From: Methanomassiliicoccales archaeon UBA147
GTDB lineage: Archaea > Thermoplasmatota > Thermoplasmata > SG8-5
Direction: 5' to 3'
NCBI GenBank assembly: GCA_002496385.1
Contig: DAJR01000045.1
Location: forward strand, 1 to 29,109
Length of the DNA: 29,109 nt
Of the stretch, positions 1 to 6,698 are shown piece by piece; the stretch's first letter is position 1; the number at the start of each line of letters is the position of its first letter. Below the pieces are notes generated by a model. That model was not told the origin of the DNA. It did no database searches and saw only the letters and a list, made by a program, of their open reading frames with translations. The translations under genes and the position numbers were made by a program.

Positions 1-21
1 CTTTAGGGGCTGGTAGTTTAC
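1..21 (+). repeat. Right end of a dispersed structured repeat (copy cut by window start)
   Basis: These 21 bases match the last 21 bases of the minus-strand copy at 28973-29104 exactly, and nearly match the end of the copy at 12426-12621. All end in GGCTGGTAGTTTAC, after which the sequences diverge, so TTTAC is the element boundary. The last C is also the final base of the panE stop codon on the opposite strand. Only the terminal part lies in the window. Confidence 0.7.
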
Positions 22-914
22 TATATTCTCCTTGGCTCCATCGCCCGAATCAGCGTGGTCAAAAGCCCGTTCACCGGCGTCGGAATCCCAGCATCTCTGC
101 CATACCTGGAAATCGCCCCGTTCATCTGCATTATCTCGGTCCTGCGGCTGTTCTCTATGTCCCGGCGCATGCTGCAGACATTGTTGGCAGTTCCCATGGC
201 CACGGTCTTTATTTTCTCCAGAGCGATTTCCCCGTCAAGAGTGATTCCCCTGGTAAAGGCCACCTCAATACTCTCCGTCACTATGCAATCGATGAGGGGG
301 GCCAGTTCCTTGTGCAAAACAATTGCCCTGTTTTTCTCTCTTAGAAGAGTGGCGATGGGGTTGATGGCCCCGTTCACTATCGCCTTGTACCAGATGTCCC
401 TGTCTATGTCATCGGATACGGCGGTCTCGAACCCCGCCCGGCTGAGAATCCCAGACACCGTTGCCGCATCATCCGAGCCGCCGACCGTTGTATAACTCTT
501 TCCGGTGTGCTCCACAACCCCGGGCGCGCGGTGTATGGCCCCCTGGCTCGTTATTCCGATGACCAATCTGGCTTCCGGAAGGGCATCGCGCAGCACCTCG
601 GCATTGCCCAGTCCGTTCTGGAGGCTGACCAGCACTGTGCCCGGCGACATCAGTTTCCTTATGTCCTCCAGGGCTGCCTCCGTGTCATAGGCTTTGACTG
701 TCAGGAAAAGGATGTCGGGAGCTTCCAATCCTGCGGTGGAAGTCACCGCCCGCGGGTGGACATGGAATTCGCTCAGGCCAGTGATGGCCAGCCCGTTTCT
801 TTCTATGGCTTCGGCATGCAGTCTTCTGCACACGAGCGTCACGTCATGCTCCCTGGCCAGATGGGCACCGAACAGGCTGCCTATAGCCCCTGCCCCTAGG
901 ACCGTGATCCTCAA
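21..914 (-). CDS. panE: Ketopantoate reductase family protein (2-dehydropantoate 2-reductase)
   Basis: Predicted to reduce 2-dehydropantoate to pantoate with NAD(P)H in archaeal coenzyme A synthesis. The 297-residue product begins with a Rossmann motif (GAGAIG, residues 7-12). It has a WYKAIVNGAINP segment whose Lys177 and Asn181 match the catalytic Lys and Asn of the family, and a C-terminal RTEIMQMNGAI...GIPTPVN signature. The start is set at a TTG (912-914) that overlaps the upstream gene's stop as TTGA and has GGAGGT seven bases upstream; this gives the normal family length. The open frame runs further upstream (to 1136), but that part is antisense-like sequence inside the neighbouring gene. 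The gene is translationally coupled to the AGT-EndoV fusion; no functional link between the two is evident. The stop codon abuts the repeat end at 1-21. Confidence 0.88.
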   Translation of the reverse strand: MRITVLGAGAIGSLFGAHLAREHDVTLVCRRLHAEAIERNGLAITGLSEFHVHPRAVTSTAGLEAPDILFLTVKAYDTEAALEDIRKLMSPGTVLVSLQNGLGNAEVLRDALPEARLVIGITSQGAIHRAPGVVEHTGKSYTTVGGSDDAATVSGILSRAGFETAVSDDIDRDIWYKAIVNGAINPIATLLREKNRAIVLHKELAPLIDCIVTESIEVAFTRGITLDGEIALEKIKTVAMGTANNVCSMRRDIENSRRTEIMQMNGAISRYGRDAGIPTPVNGLLTTLIRAMEPRRI

Positions 915-1864
915 AGCGCGGACCTCCGCATTGCGGTGGCCTCGATGTGGGCAAGTCTGAGAGGTTCGGGAATCTTCAGCCTGGAGGCTTTGATTGTGAT
1001 CTTCACGGCGCTGGGCATTGAGATGCCATGGCCGGGGGAAACGTAAATCGGCTTGGCCCTGGGCGATGTACTCAGCTCCGCACCTATCTGCCTCCCGTTC
1101 AGTCTGATGGGTGTCGCGGCCTTGAGGTCCCTGCAACTGTTCGAATCAACCTTTCCGCAGAGAAGGGTTTTTGCTGCGCCGATAGAGGGCAAACCGCACT
1201 CAACCCCGGCATGGCATGCAAGCCCGAAGGCGTGAGGATGAAGTATTCCGTTTCCGTCCAGCATCAGAATTGCATCATCACCCGCTTCCTCGATTATCGG
1301 TTTGAAAACAGACATCTCCCTGAAACCCAGGTAAGTCGGGACGTAGGGCCAGTTTATGCTCACTTCCGCCCTAAAGGTTTTGACGACTTTTTTATTGTTG
1401 ATATTAAATAAAATTCCCGCCCCGAACGCCCTGGTCCCGATGTAGGTGGCGTCCAGGCCCAGAATGTGTTTCGGCAGCTCATCCGGGTCTTCCAGCCTGA
1501 CCTTCCCGGCCAGGTTTTTCTGCAATTCCCTGGCTTTCCTCAGGGGGAACGTCGTTTTAAAGTCGTTAAAAAATATATTATCAAAATTATATATTTTTTC
1601 ATTTTTAACTTTCACCCCCTCGTCGGCCAGCATCTTGATCTTGCTTGGAAGCCCATAGGCAAATCCCCCGAGCCCGCCGCCCAAGTAGACGACCCGGTGG
1701 CACGGCATCTTTATCGGCGGGGCGTAGGTGTTCAGCATGACGCCGACCGCGCGTTTGGCTATGTCATCCCCCAGGGCCCTGGCGACCGCGCCATAGGTGG
1801 TCACCCTGCCCTTCGGCACCTGGTTCACGAGATTGGCGCACTCCTGATAAAGGTCGATTGGCAT
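911..1864 (-). CDS. Bifunctional O6-alkylguanine-DNA alkyltransferase / endonuclease V fusion
   Basis: Two DNA repair domains in one 317-residue chain. Residues about 1-90 are the alkyltransferase catalytic domain: GRVTTYGAVARALG helix, then PCHRVV with acceptor Cys55. Residues about 125-317 are endonuclease V: Asp138 in GLDATY, Glu183 in GFRE, Asp203 in LDGNG...HPHAFG, the IGAAK motif, and His279 in SPGHGI, matching the metal and substrate residues of Nfi. A fusion of this order was characterised from Ferroplasma acidarmanus, so the architecture is known in Thermoplasmata. It should repair O6-alkylguanine and nick DNA at deaminated adenine (inosine). Start chosen at ATG 1864 because a TATA-like box lies at 1887-1895 and no ribosome site is seen; a TTG five codons upstream is possible. 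First gene of a two-gene unit with panE. Confidence 0.93.
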   Translation of the reverse strand: MPIDLYQECANLVNQVPKGRVTTYGAVARALGDDIAKRAVGVMLNTYAPPIKMPCHRVVYLGGGLGGFAYGLPSKIKMLADEGVKVKNEKIYNFDNIFFNDFKTTFPLRKARELQKNLAGKVRLEDPDELPKHILGLDATYIGTRAFGAGILFNINNKKVVKTFRAEVSINWPYVPTYLGFREMSVFKPIIEEAGDDAILMLDGNGILHPHAFGLACHAGVECGLPSIGAAKTLLCGKVDSNSCRDLKAATPIRLNGRQIGAELSTSPRAKPIYVSPGHGISMPSAVKITIKASRLKIPEPLRLAHIEATAMRRSAL

Positions 1865-1886
1865 AGACGGGCAAATCAATCGAATC

Positions 1887-1895
1887 CTATTTAAT
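1887..1895 (-). promoter_or_regulatory. TATA-like box of the AGT-EndoV/panE unit
   Basis: On the minus strand this reads ATTAAATAG and lies about 24-30 bases before the ATG at 1864, the spacing expected for a leaderless archaeal transcript. Confidence 0.5.
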
Positions 1896-1908
1896 CATTC
1901 TGGGAATG

Positions 1909-1997
1909 ATTGAACATGTCCTCGCCCACATACCACGACTTTTAAGTCTGCGGATAAGGGCGCTTTTAAACAGTTTTGCTGCGAGGACTTGTTCAAT
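1909..1997. repeat. Long inverted repeat (17-bp arms), MITE-like or hairpin element
   Basis: Arms 1909-1925 and 1981-1997 are reverse complements with one mismatch in 17 positions. They enclose 55 bases that contain a smaller GACTT/AAGTC hairpin. No coding potential is seen. The element sits just upstream of the AGT-EndoV promoter. It could be a small non-autonomous mobile element or a structured transcript; no target-site duplication was recognised. Confidence 0.5.
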
Positions 1998-2044
1998 TAA
2001 AGTGCTCCCCCCGATATTTTCATGCTCCAAGTATTTTGAATCAA

Positions 2045-2194
2045 CCTGAATGACCAGTTCATCTATTCAAATTCATGTCATTCAGGATGAAAACAGCTAG
2101 AGGATACCCCATGCTTTAGCTTGGGGTGCACTCATTTCCGAAAAGGCCGATATATCCGAGCCAAGCTTCACCAGATTGAGCGTCGGTAGTTTAC
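2045..2194 (+). repeat. Decayed IS200/IS605-like right-end sequence
   Basis: Two hairpins followed by the repeat terminus. Hairpin 1: 2045-2054 pairs perfectly with 2077-2086 (10 bp). Hairpin 2: ACCCCA (2106-2111) pairs with TGGGGT (2122-2127) around an inner GC-TTTA-GC, the style of hairpin found near the ends of tnpB-bearing elements. The segment ends in GGTAGTTTAC (2185-2194), the same terminus as at 21, 12621 and 28973. No tnpA or tnpB coding sequence is present. The last bases contain the TAA stop of the HepT gene (2191-2193). Confidence 0.45.
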
Positions 2195-2523
2195 TTGATT
2201 AACTTTCGAAGCTGTTTCACAACCGGTGGCAGATCGCTATGTACCGTGTCCCAAACAATATCCAAATCCACGTCGAAATAGCCATGAATTAAACGGTTAC
2301 GAAGGGCAACCATGTTCTTCCATGGGATATCGGGGTGCTTTGTTCTGTATCCCTCCGATACTTGGTTGGCCGCTTCGCCAACAATTTCAAGAAGTCGGAT
2401 AATGGATAGCGCCAGTTTCTCATCATCTTGAAGATCTTCTTTTGTACATTCCGACAGAAAATCGATGGATTTCTCAGCCGCTTCCAAGATATGCTTGATT
2501 AAAATTGAATCGTCACGCAGCAT
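2191..2523 (-). CDS. hepT: HepT-like (DUF86) toxin of a HepT/MNT pair
   Basis: A 110-residue helical HEPN-family protein. The RNase motif R-x4-H-x-Y is present as RNRLIHGY near residues 75-82, following a conserved LLEIVGEAAN helix. In characterised HepT/MntA systems the toxin is an RNase or tRNA-directed toxin silenced by oligo-AMPylation of its active-site tyrosine by the partner MNT. Its ATG overlaps the end of the MNT gene by 11 bases, so the two are cotranscribed and coupled. The stop codon lies inside a repeat terminus (GGTAGTTTAC). Length is normal for the family. Confidence 0.85.
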   Translation of the reverse strand: MLRDDSILIKHILEAAEKSIDFLSECTKEDLQDDEKLALSIIRLLEIVGEAANQVSEGYRTKHPDIPWKNMVALRNRLIHGYFDVDLDIVWDTVHSDLPPVVKQLRKLIK

Positions 2524-2812
2524 ACTGTACCACCGCAGTTGCCAGCACGCGGTCCCTGAAATGTCTGCTCAGGTCTTTGGGTGTGCGTAAATCAACTTTA
2601 TAACCGCCAATCAGAGCGGAGAGTTCCCTCTCCATATCGAATATCTTGAAATAACCCGGTGTGTGACCCGGTTCGAATTCAACCAACACATCGATGTCGC
2701 TATCCGGCCTGAAATCTTCTCGTAGAGCAGAGCCGAAAAGCGCAAGTTTACTTATGTGATGCTTCCTGCAGAATCTCGCAACGTCCTTTTTCGGGAATTC
2801 GATATTAGCCAT
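2513..2812 (-). CDS. mntA: MNT-type nucleotidyltransferase antitoxin
   Basis: A 99-residue minimal nucleotidyltransferase. It has the GS-x10-DxD active site (GSALREDF...DSDIDVLVEF) and a further acidic residue in the YKVDLRT strand. It should transfer AMP to the HepT tyrosine and so neutralise it. The start is ATG 2812, preceded by AGGAGAG at good spacing; an upstream extension to 2869 lacks family similarity. A TATA-like ATTTAAA lies about 35-45 bases upstream. Upstream gene of the two-gene toxin-antitoxin operon, flanked by repeat debris on the toxin side, which suits a mobile accessory module. Confidence 0.86.
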   Translation of the reverse strand: MANIEFPKKDVARFCRKHHISKLALFGSALREDFRPDSDIDVLVEFEPGHTPGYFKIFDMERELSALIGGYKVDLRTPKDLSRHFRDRVLATAVVQYAA

Positions 2813-2887
2813 GGCAACTCTCCTAAGTATTGTATTGAAGCAGGTGTTTAAATAATTATCGACAGACAAACTACGAAGGCCGATAAA

Positions 2888-3946
2888 TCATGGCCGGACT
2901 CTTCTCAGCCTCAGGTATTCCGCTTTCCTCTCGCCCTTCTGCCGCCCGAGCAGAATTTCCTTCTTGACGCCGTGGGCCAGCCTCACCGCGCGGCTTATCT
3001 CGGCCCACATGCCCACATAATTCTCCGGTATCGAATGCACGAGGTACTTGGCATGGTTGGTCTCCGGGTCGCCTGTGTAAGCCCTGAAGTGGGAGCCGTA
3101 CTTGAAGCCGGTCTTCACCAGTATCCCCCTCTGTTTCAGGTCGGCATAGATCTGCAGGCGCAGGTCGAAGTCCGGCTGGGCTTTCCTGGCCATGCCCTTG
3201 AGGGTTTTGACGGTGATGAACTTCCCGGTGTTGGCGCTCCTGACCTTTATCAGGCCCCTCTCCATCAGAAAAGCTGTTTCCAGGAGAGAGAGGTGAAGCG
3301 CCGAGCCCACGAGCTTCCCGAAGAACTCTATGCCGTGGAGCATCTGCGCCTCGCAATTGTCAAGCACCAGGACCCTGTCCCTGAGCAGCAGCGCCTCGGC
3401 GACCATTCCCTTGGCGTCGGTCTTTACCTGGCCCTGCGGGGTCATCATCTTGGTCTTGTAGTATGTTATGTCCCCCTCCTCGTCCACGACCGCGAGCAAG
3501 AGCTCTTTCTTCATGTTCCTCACTTTCTCGATTATATCGGAGAGTATTGAAATGTCAAACTCCCCCCTCTCGGAAATCGCCAGCACCCAGTATTTTGACG
3601 GGTTCTTGTTCGGGATACCGCCTCTCGGAAGCACCCTGAAGGTGAGGGGGGGGGTGCCTTTCTTGACGACATAGCCGCGCTGCCTCAGGTCCCGGTAAAC
3701 TATGTAATCCACATCGAAATTCGCGGTCATCTTGTGGCCGAGCCTGAACAGCTTGTCCTGGTTCTGAAGAGCGCCCGACCTGTAGACCTTCAGTTTTCCC
3801 GCCTCGGTGAGATAAATAGCTTCCAGGAGGTCCAGTTTGAGCGCCCCGCCGGACTGCGGCGCGCCGAAATAACCCTTCGTGTAAAGCTGGCTCGCCTCTT
3901 TCTGTTCGTCGACGATTATGTCATCGCCCTTAAGTTTGCCTGGCAT
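2888..3946 (-). CDS. endA: tRNA-intron (splicing) endonuclease, fused alpha2 type
   Basis: Cuts introns from pre-tRNA at bulge-helix-bulge motifs. The 352-residue protein is about twice a single EndA unit and shows internal duplication: LEAIYLTEAGKLKV and YRDLRQRGYVVKKG in the N half correspond to LETAFLMERGLIKV and YADLKQRGILVKTG in the C half. Only the C-terminal copy has the Tyr-His-Lys triad (Tyr about 290 in HFRAY, His about 298 in NHAKYL, Lys about 329 in HGVKKE), as in alpha2 enzymes of Archaeoglobus and Thermoplasma. Start chosen at ATG 3946, 28 bases after a TTTAAAT box; an ATG eight codons upstream would lie only a few bases after that box. Divergent from the radical SAM gene. Relevant partner: the doubly interrupted tRNA-Val at 18988-19152. 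Confidence 0.92.
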   Translation of the reverse strand: MPGKLKGDDIIVDEQKEASQLYTKGYFGAPQSGGALKLDLLEAIYLTEAGKLKVYRSGALQNQDKLFRLGHKMTANFDVDYIVYRDLRQRGYVVKKGTPPLTFRVLPRGGIPNKNPSKYWVLAISERGEFDISILSDIIEKVRNMKKELLLAVVDEEGDITYYKTKMMTPQGQVKTDAKGMVAEALLLRDRVLVLDNCEAQMLHGIEFFGKLVGSALHLSLLETAFLMERGLIKVRSANTGKFITVKTLKGMARKAQPDFDLRLQIYADLKQRGILVKTGFKYGSHFRAYTGDPETNHAKYLVHSIPENYVGMWAEISRAVRLAHGVKKEILLGRQKGERKAEYLRLRRVRP

Positions 3947-4028
3947 GGTAACCCCGCCCAAGTGCTTCATCCATTTAAATTATGTCCCGCGCGGCAAATC
4001 ATTTATTCGCGAGGCCGATACAGGCCTC

Positions 4029-5102
4029 ATGCGCGAGACGCGGCAACTGCCGAATTCATCGTTCGTAAGGGGCTCGCTGCCCATGAGCTGCGCCATGTGC
4101 CAGCAAGGCTCGAAAATGGTCCTTCTTGTCACCGGGATTTGCGGCCATGACTGCTATTACTGCCCCCTGTCGTCCAAGAAGAAGGGAAAGGATGTCACAT
4201 ATGCCGACGAGAAGCAGGTGGAATCCGATGCCGATGTTCTATTCGAGGCGAGGAGCATCCGCGCCCGGGGGACCGGCATAACGGGAGGCGACCCGCTGAT
4301 GGCGATGGAGAGGACATTGCATTACATCCGATTGCTGAAGAAGGCCTTCGGGAAGAAACACAACATACATCTCTACACTGCCACGCCCGACCTCAAGAAG
4401 ATAAAATTGCTGGCCGAAGCCGGCCTTGACGAGATACGTTTCCACCCTCCCCCGGAAAAATGGGCCGGGCTTGAGGGAACTGCTTACCCCGAAGCCATTG
4501 GCCTGGCGCGGGCCCTCGGAATGAGGGCGGGCATCGAAATTCCGGCCATCCCCGGGCTTGAGGGCGAGATTATCCAAATGGCGAAAGCAGCCGAAATCTC
4601 GGGGGCGCAGTTCGTCAACCTCAACGAACTGGAATTCTCCGAGCCCAACTGGGATGCGCTCCTTTCCAGGGGCTTCAGGATAAGGGGAGACACATCCTGC
4701 GCGGTCAGGGGCAGCGAGGAAACGGCCCTGAAGATTCTGAAAGGCCTTGAAGGAAAGTTGATCGTTCATTATTGCTCATCCAGCTTCAAGGATGCGACCC
4801 AGCTGCGCAACCGGCTGCTGCGCCGGGCAAGGAACACCGCGGCCGGGCTTGAGATAATCACCGAGGACGGCACCTTCCTCAAGGGCGTCATCGAGATAGC
4901 GGAGCCGGAAAAAATGATTCGCTCCCTAAGGAGGAGATACGGCATACCTGCAAAGCTGGTACGATTTGACCGGGCCGCAGGCAGAGTGGAGATCGCCGCA
5001 TGGGTGTTGGAACAATTGGCATCCGAGATTCCCGGTGCGAAGTTCCTGGTATGGGAGTATCCCACAGCGGACCGGCTGGAGGTCGAGAGACAGCCTCTGT
5101 GA
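4029..5102 (+). CDS. Radical SAM protein of the COG2108 type
   Basis: A 357-residue radical SAM enzyme of unknown reaction, related to pyruvate formate-lyase activating enzymes. The cluster motif is CGHDCYYC (Cys38, 42, 45). It is preceded by a second conserved pair, SCAMCQQGSKMVL (Cys21, 24), and followed by PLSSKKKGKDV, a pattern I associate with the archaeal COG2108 family. GITGGDPL supplies the SAM-binding GGE-like segment. The open frame begins at 3918, inside the divergent endA gene, so I place the start at ATG 4029, about 25 bases after an ATTTATT box (4001-4007); this choice is uncertain. Substrate unknown. Ends before a small A/T-rich gap leading to the next gene. Confidence 0.8.
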   Translation: MRETRQLPNSSFVRGSLPMSCAMCQQGSKMVLLVTGICGHDCYYCPLSSKKKGKDVTYADEKQVESDADVLFEARSIRARGTGITGGDPLMAMERTLHYIRLLKKAFGKKHNIHLYTATPDLKKIKLLAEAGLDEIRFHPPPEKWAGLEGTAYPEAIGLARALGMRAGIEIPAIPGLEGEIIQMAKAAEISGAQFVNLNELEFSEPNWDALLSRGFRIRGDTSCAVRGSEETALKILKGLEGKLIVHYCSSSFKDATQLRNRLLRRARNTAAGLEIITEDGTFLKGVIEIAEPEKMIRSLRRRYGIPAKLVRFDRAAGRVEIAAWVLEQLASEIPGAKFLVWEYPTADRLEVERQPL

Positions 5103-5190
5103 CCAGGCGCAAATTAACATATTCACATTAATATGTGTTAATCAATAATAATTTATTTATATAATGAACACAATTCACCTCCGGTGATAA

Positions 5191-5610
5191 ATGATGGGTA
5201 GTGAAGCGAATTATCCGCCGCCGCCGATGCCGGTGGCTGCGCCTAGAGAAAGACCGTTCGGAGTAACAATTTTAGCGATACTCTATGCGATCGAGGGGCT
5301 GTATTGCCTGTTGGCCGCTTTTGTGGTGAAATGGGCCATGGACCTGCTTCCGATAGACCTTGCCGGTCTTCCGATGGTGGGCAACATGCTCGACACCGTG
5401 GAACTGTGCCTGATGATAGTACTGATAATCATCGCCATATTCTACTTCCTCGTAGCAATGGGAATGCTCAAGGGGCAGAACTGGGCGAGGAGAGTCGGCA
5501 TAATATTCGCCATCATCGGACTTATCAACGTACCGATCGGAACGATAATAAGTATAATCATTCTGATATACTTGTTCAAGGCAGACGTCAAAGCGTACTT
5601 TACCAAGTGA
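5191..5610 (+). CDS. Small multi-pass membrane protein with proline-rich N-terminus
   Basis: A 139-residue protein of unknown function. Residues 8-20 are proline-rich (PPPPMPVAAP) and probably cytosolic. About four hydrophobic segments follow (near residues 24-50, 62-70, 74-93 and 100-130), with GMLKGQNWARRVG before the third or fourth helix and a short charged tail. The start ATG has GGTGAT just upstream (5183-5188) and a TTTATATAA box at 5156-5163; the next codon is also ATG. Its stop TGA is immediately followed by the stop of the opposing nuclease gene (TGATCA at 5608-5613), so the two genes converge with no spacer. An imperfect palindrome at 5113-5142 lies between it and the upstream gene. 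Confidence 0.78.
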   Translation: MMGSEANYPPPPMPVAAPRERPFGVTILAILYAIEGLYCLLAAFVVKWAMDLLPIDLAGLPMVGNMLDTVELCLMIVLIIIAIFYFLVAMGMLKGQNWARRVGIIFAIIGLINVPIGTIISIIILIYLFKADVKAYFTK

Positions 5611-6561
5611 TCAGCCTGATTCAGAGAATGCGGCTCCGAACGGGGCCGCTCCCTTTTCATTTTTAAAATCCGGCCTGCATATTTCTCTGTACTTGCATAA
5701 TTCGCAATATCCCAATTCCTCGGTCCTGGCGAAATGGGTGATGGGCCTCGGGATGTTGTTCGCGACATCCTCGCACTTCGATTCGATGAGCTTGAGTTCC
5801 GAGAGTATCTTGTTCTTCATCTCCAGCGGGTTGACCAGGCGCCCCTCCACCTCGATCGGTTTCTCCGAGGGGTAGGTCAGGTACTGCACGACGCCGACCG
5901 TCGATTCCAGAGGTATGCCCATCACATCGTTCGCATAGAACAGGTAGGCCTGGACCTGCACTATGTTCTGGTCCCTGTGGGGCTTGCCCGACTTCCATTC
6001 GACCAGGTAATAACGGCCGTCGCGGTAACCGAACACGAGGTCGGGTTTTGCATAGGCCTTCTTCCCCTCGATTCGGAACTCCCCGTAGCCCGGCGGGTCT
6101 ATCAGCCATTTATTCCTGACCCCCGGAGGCATGTCCTGCATCATGCTTAGCCATTTCGAGCCGAAGAACGTTGTCATGCTGGTCTTGATCTGGCCGTGAA
6201 CCTTCTCCCTCTCGCCGTCAGTCAGTGATATCCCCAGACGCTTCTCTATCAGGGGCTTGTTCCGAACAAGTATCTCGAACTTGTTCACTGCCATTTCCTT
6301 TGCATCGGCGAGGCCGATGACGTTACCGTTTATCTGCAGTTCCTTGAGGATTTCGGCAATGGTCTGGTGGACCGCGTTGCCCAGCTCGAACGGGACCCGG
6401 GACAGCTGTTGGAGCTCCAAGATGAGGTTCTTCTCGTGACCGGGCGCGAATCTTTTTGCGTAATATTCATACCAGTACATCCTGAGACAGCTGCGGAGAG
6501 TGTTCATGCGGGAGAACGACCATCCCGGCTCCCAGGAGAACGGGTATTTCCTCTGTTCCAT
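5611..6561 (-). CDS. PD-(D/E)XK nuclease, RecB/Cas4-like with probable Fe-S cluster
   Basis: A 316-residue nuclease of the RecB family. All motifs are visible: an N-terminal SFSRMNTLRSCLRMYWYEY helix, His65, Asp174 in AKPDLVF, Glu188-x-Lys190 in VEWKSGK, and Gln202-x3-Tyr206. Cys25 plus Cys286, Cys289 and Cys295 (YCELCKYREIC) form the 1+3 cysteine arrangement that binds a 4Fe-4S cluster in Cas4 and AddB-type nucleases. It is probably a single-strand DNA exonuclease or endonuclease in repair. No CRISPR array or other cas gene is in the window, so a Cas4 role is not supported. Monocistronic as far as seen; an ATTAAGT element near 6590 may be its TATA box. Confidence 0.85.
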   Translation of the reverse strand: MEQRKYPFSWEPGWSFSRMNTLRSCLRMYWYEYYAKRFAPGHEKNLILELQQLSRVPFELGNAVHQTIAEILKELQINGNVIGLADAKEMAVNKFEILVRNKPLIEKRLGISLTDGEREKVHGQIKTSMTTFFGSKWLSMMQDMPPGVRNKWLIDPPGYGEFRIEGKKAYAKPDLVFGYRDGRYYLVEWKSGKPHRDQNIVQVQAYLFYANDVMGIPLESTVGVVQYLTYPSEKPIEVEGRLVNPLEMKNKILSELKLIESKCEDVANNIPRPITHFARTEELGYCELCKYREICRPDFKNEKGAAPFGAAFSESG

Positions 6562-6698
6562 GATATTCCGGCCGTCACATGAGATGGTTCCACTTAATCT
6601 TTGCGAGAAGTCAATATAGATACTTTAATCGAAAAAGCATATATACAATGATGATATTGCTCAGTTAATACTTCGAGTCTTGTAAAGTTGGTACCCAT

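Noticed and set aside
915..1136. N-terminal extension of panE in the open frame
   Set aside because: It overlaps the AGT-EndoV gene, has no family similarity, and a TTG with a strong ribosome site at the gene junction explains the start.
5113..5142. Palindrome TTAACATATT...AATATGTGTTAA as an operator
   Set aside because: The arms match only with a two-base gap and the region is A/T-rich, so chance is a sufficient explanation.
5611..6561. Calling the nuclease Cas4
   Set aside because: The 1+3 cysteine and RecB motifs fit Cas4 and other repair nucleases alike, and no CRISPR array or cas1/cas2 is nearby.
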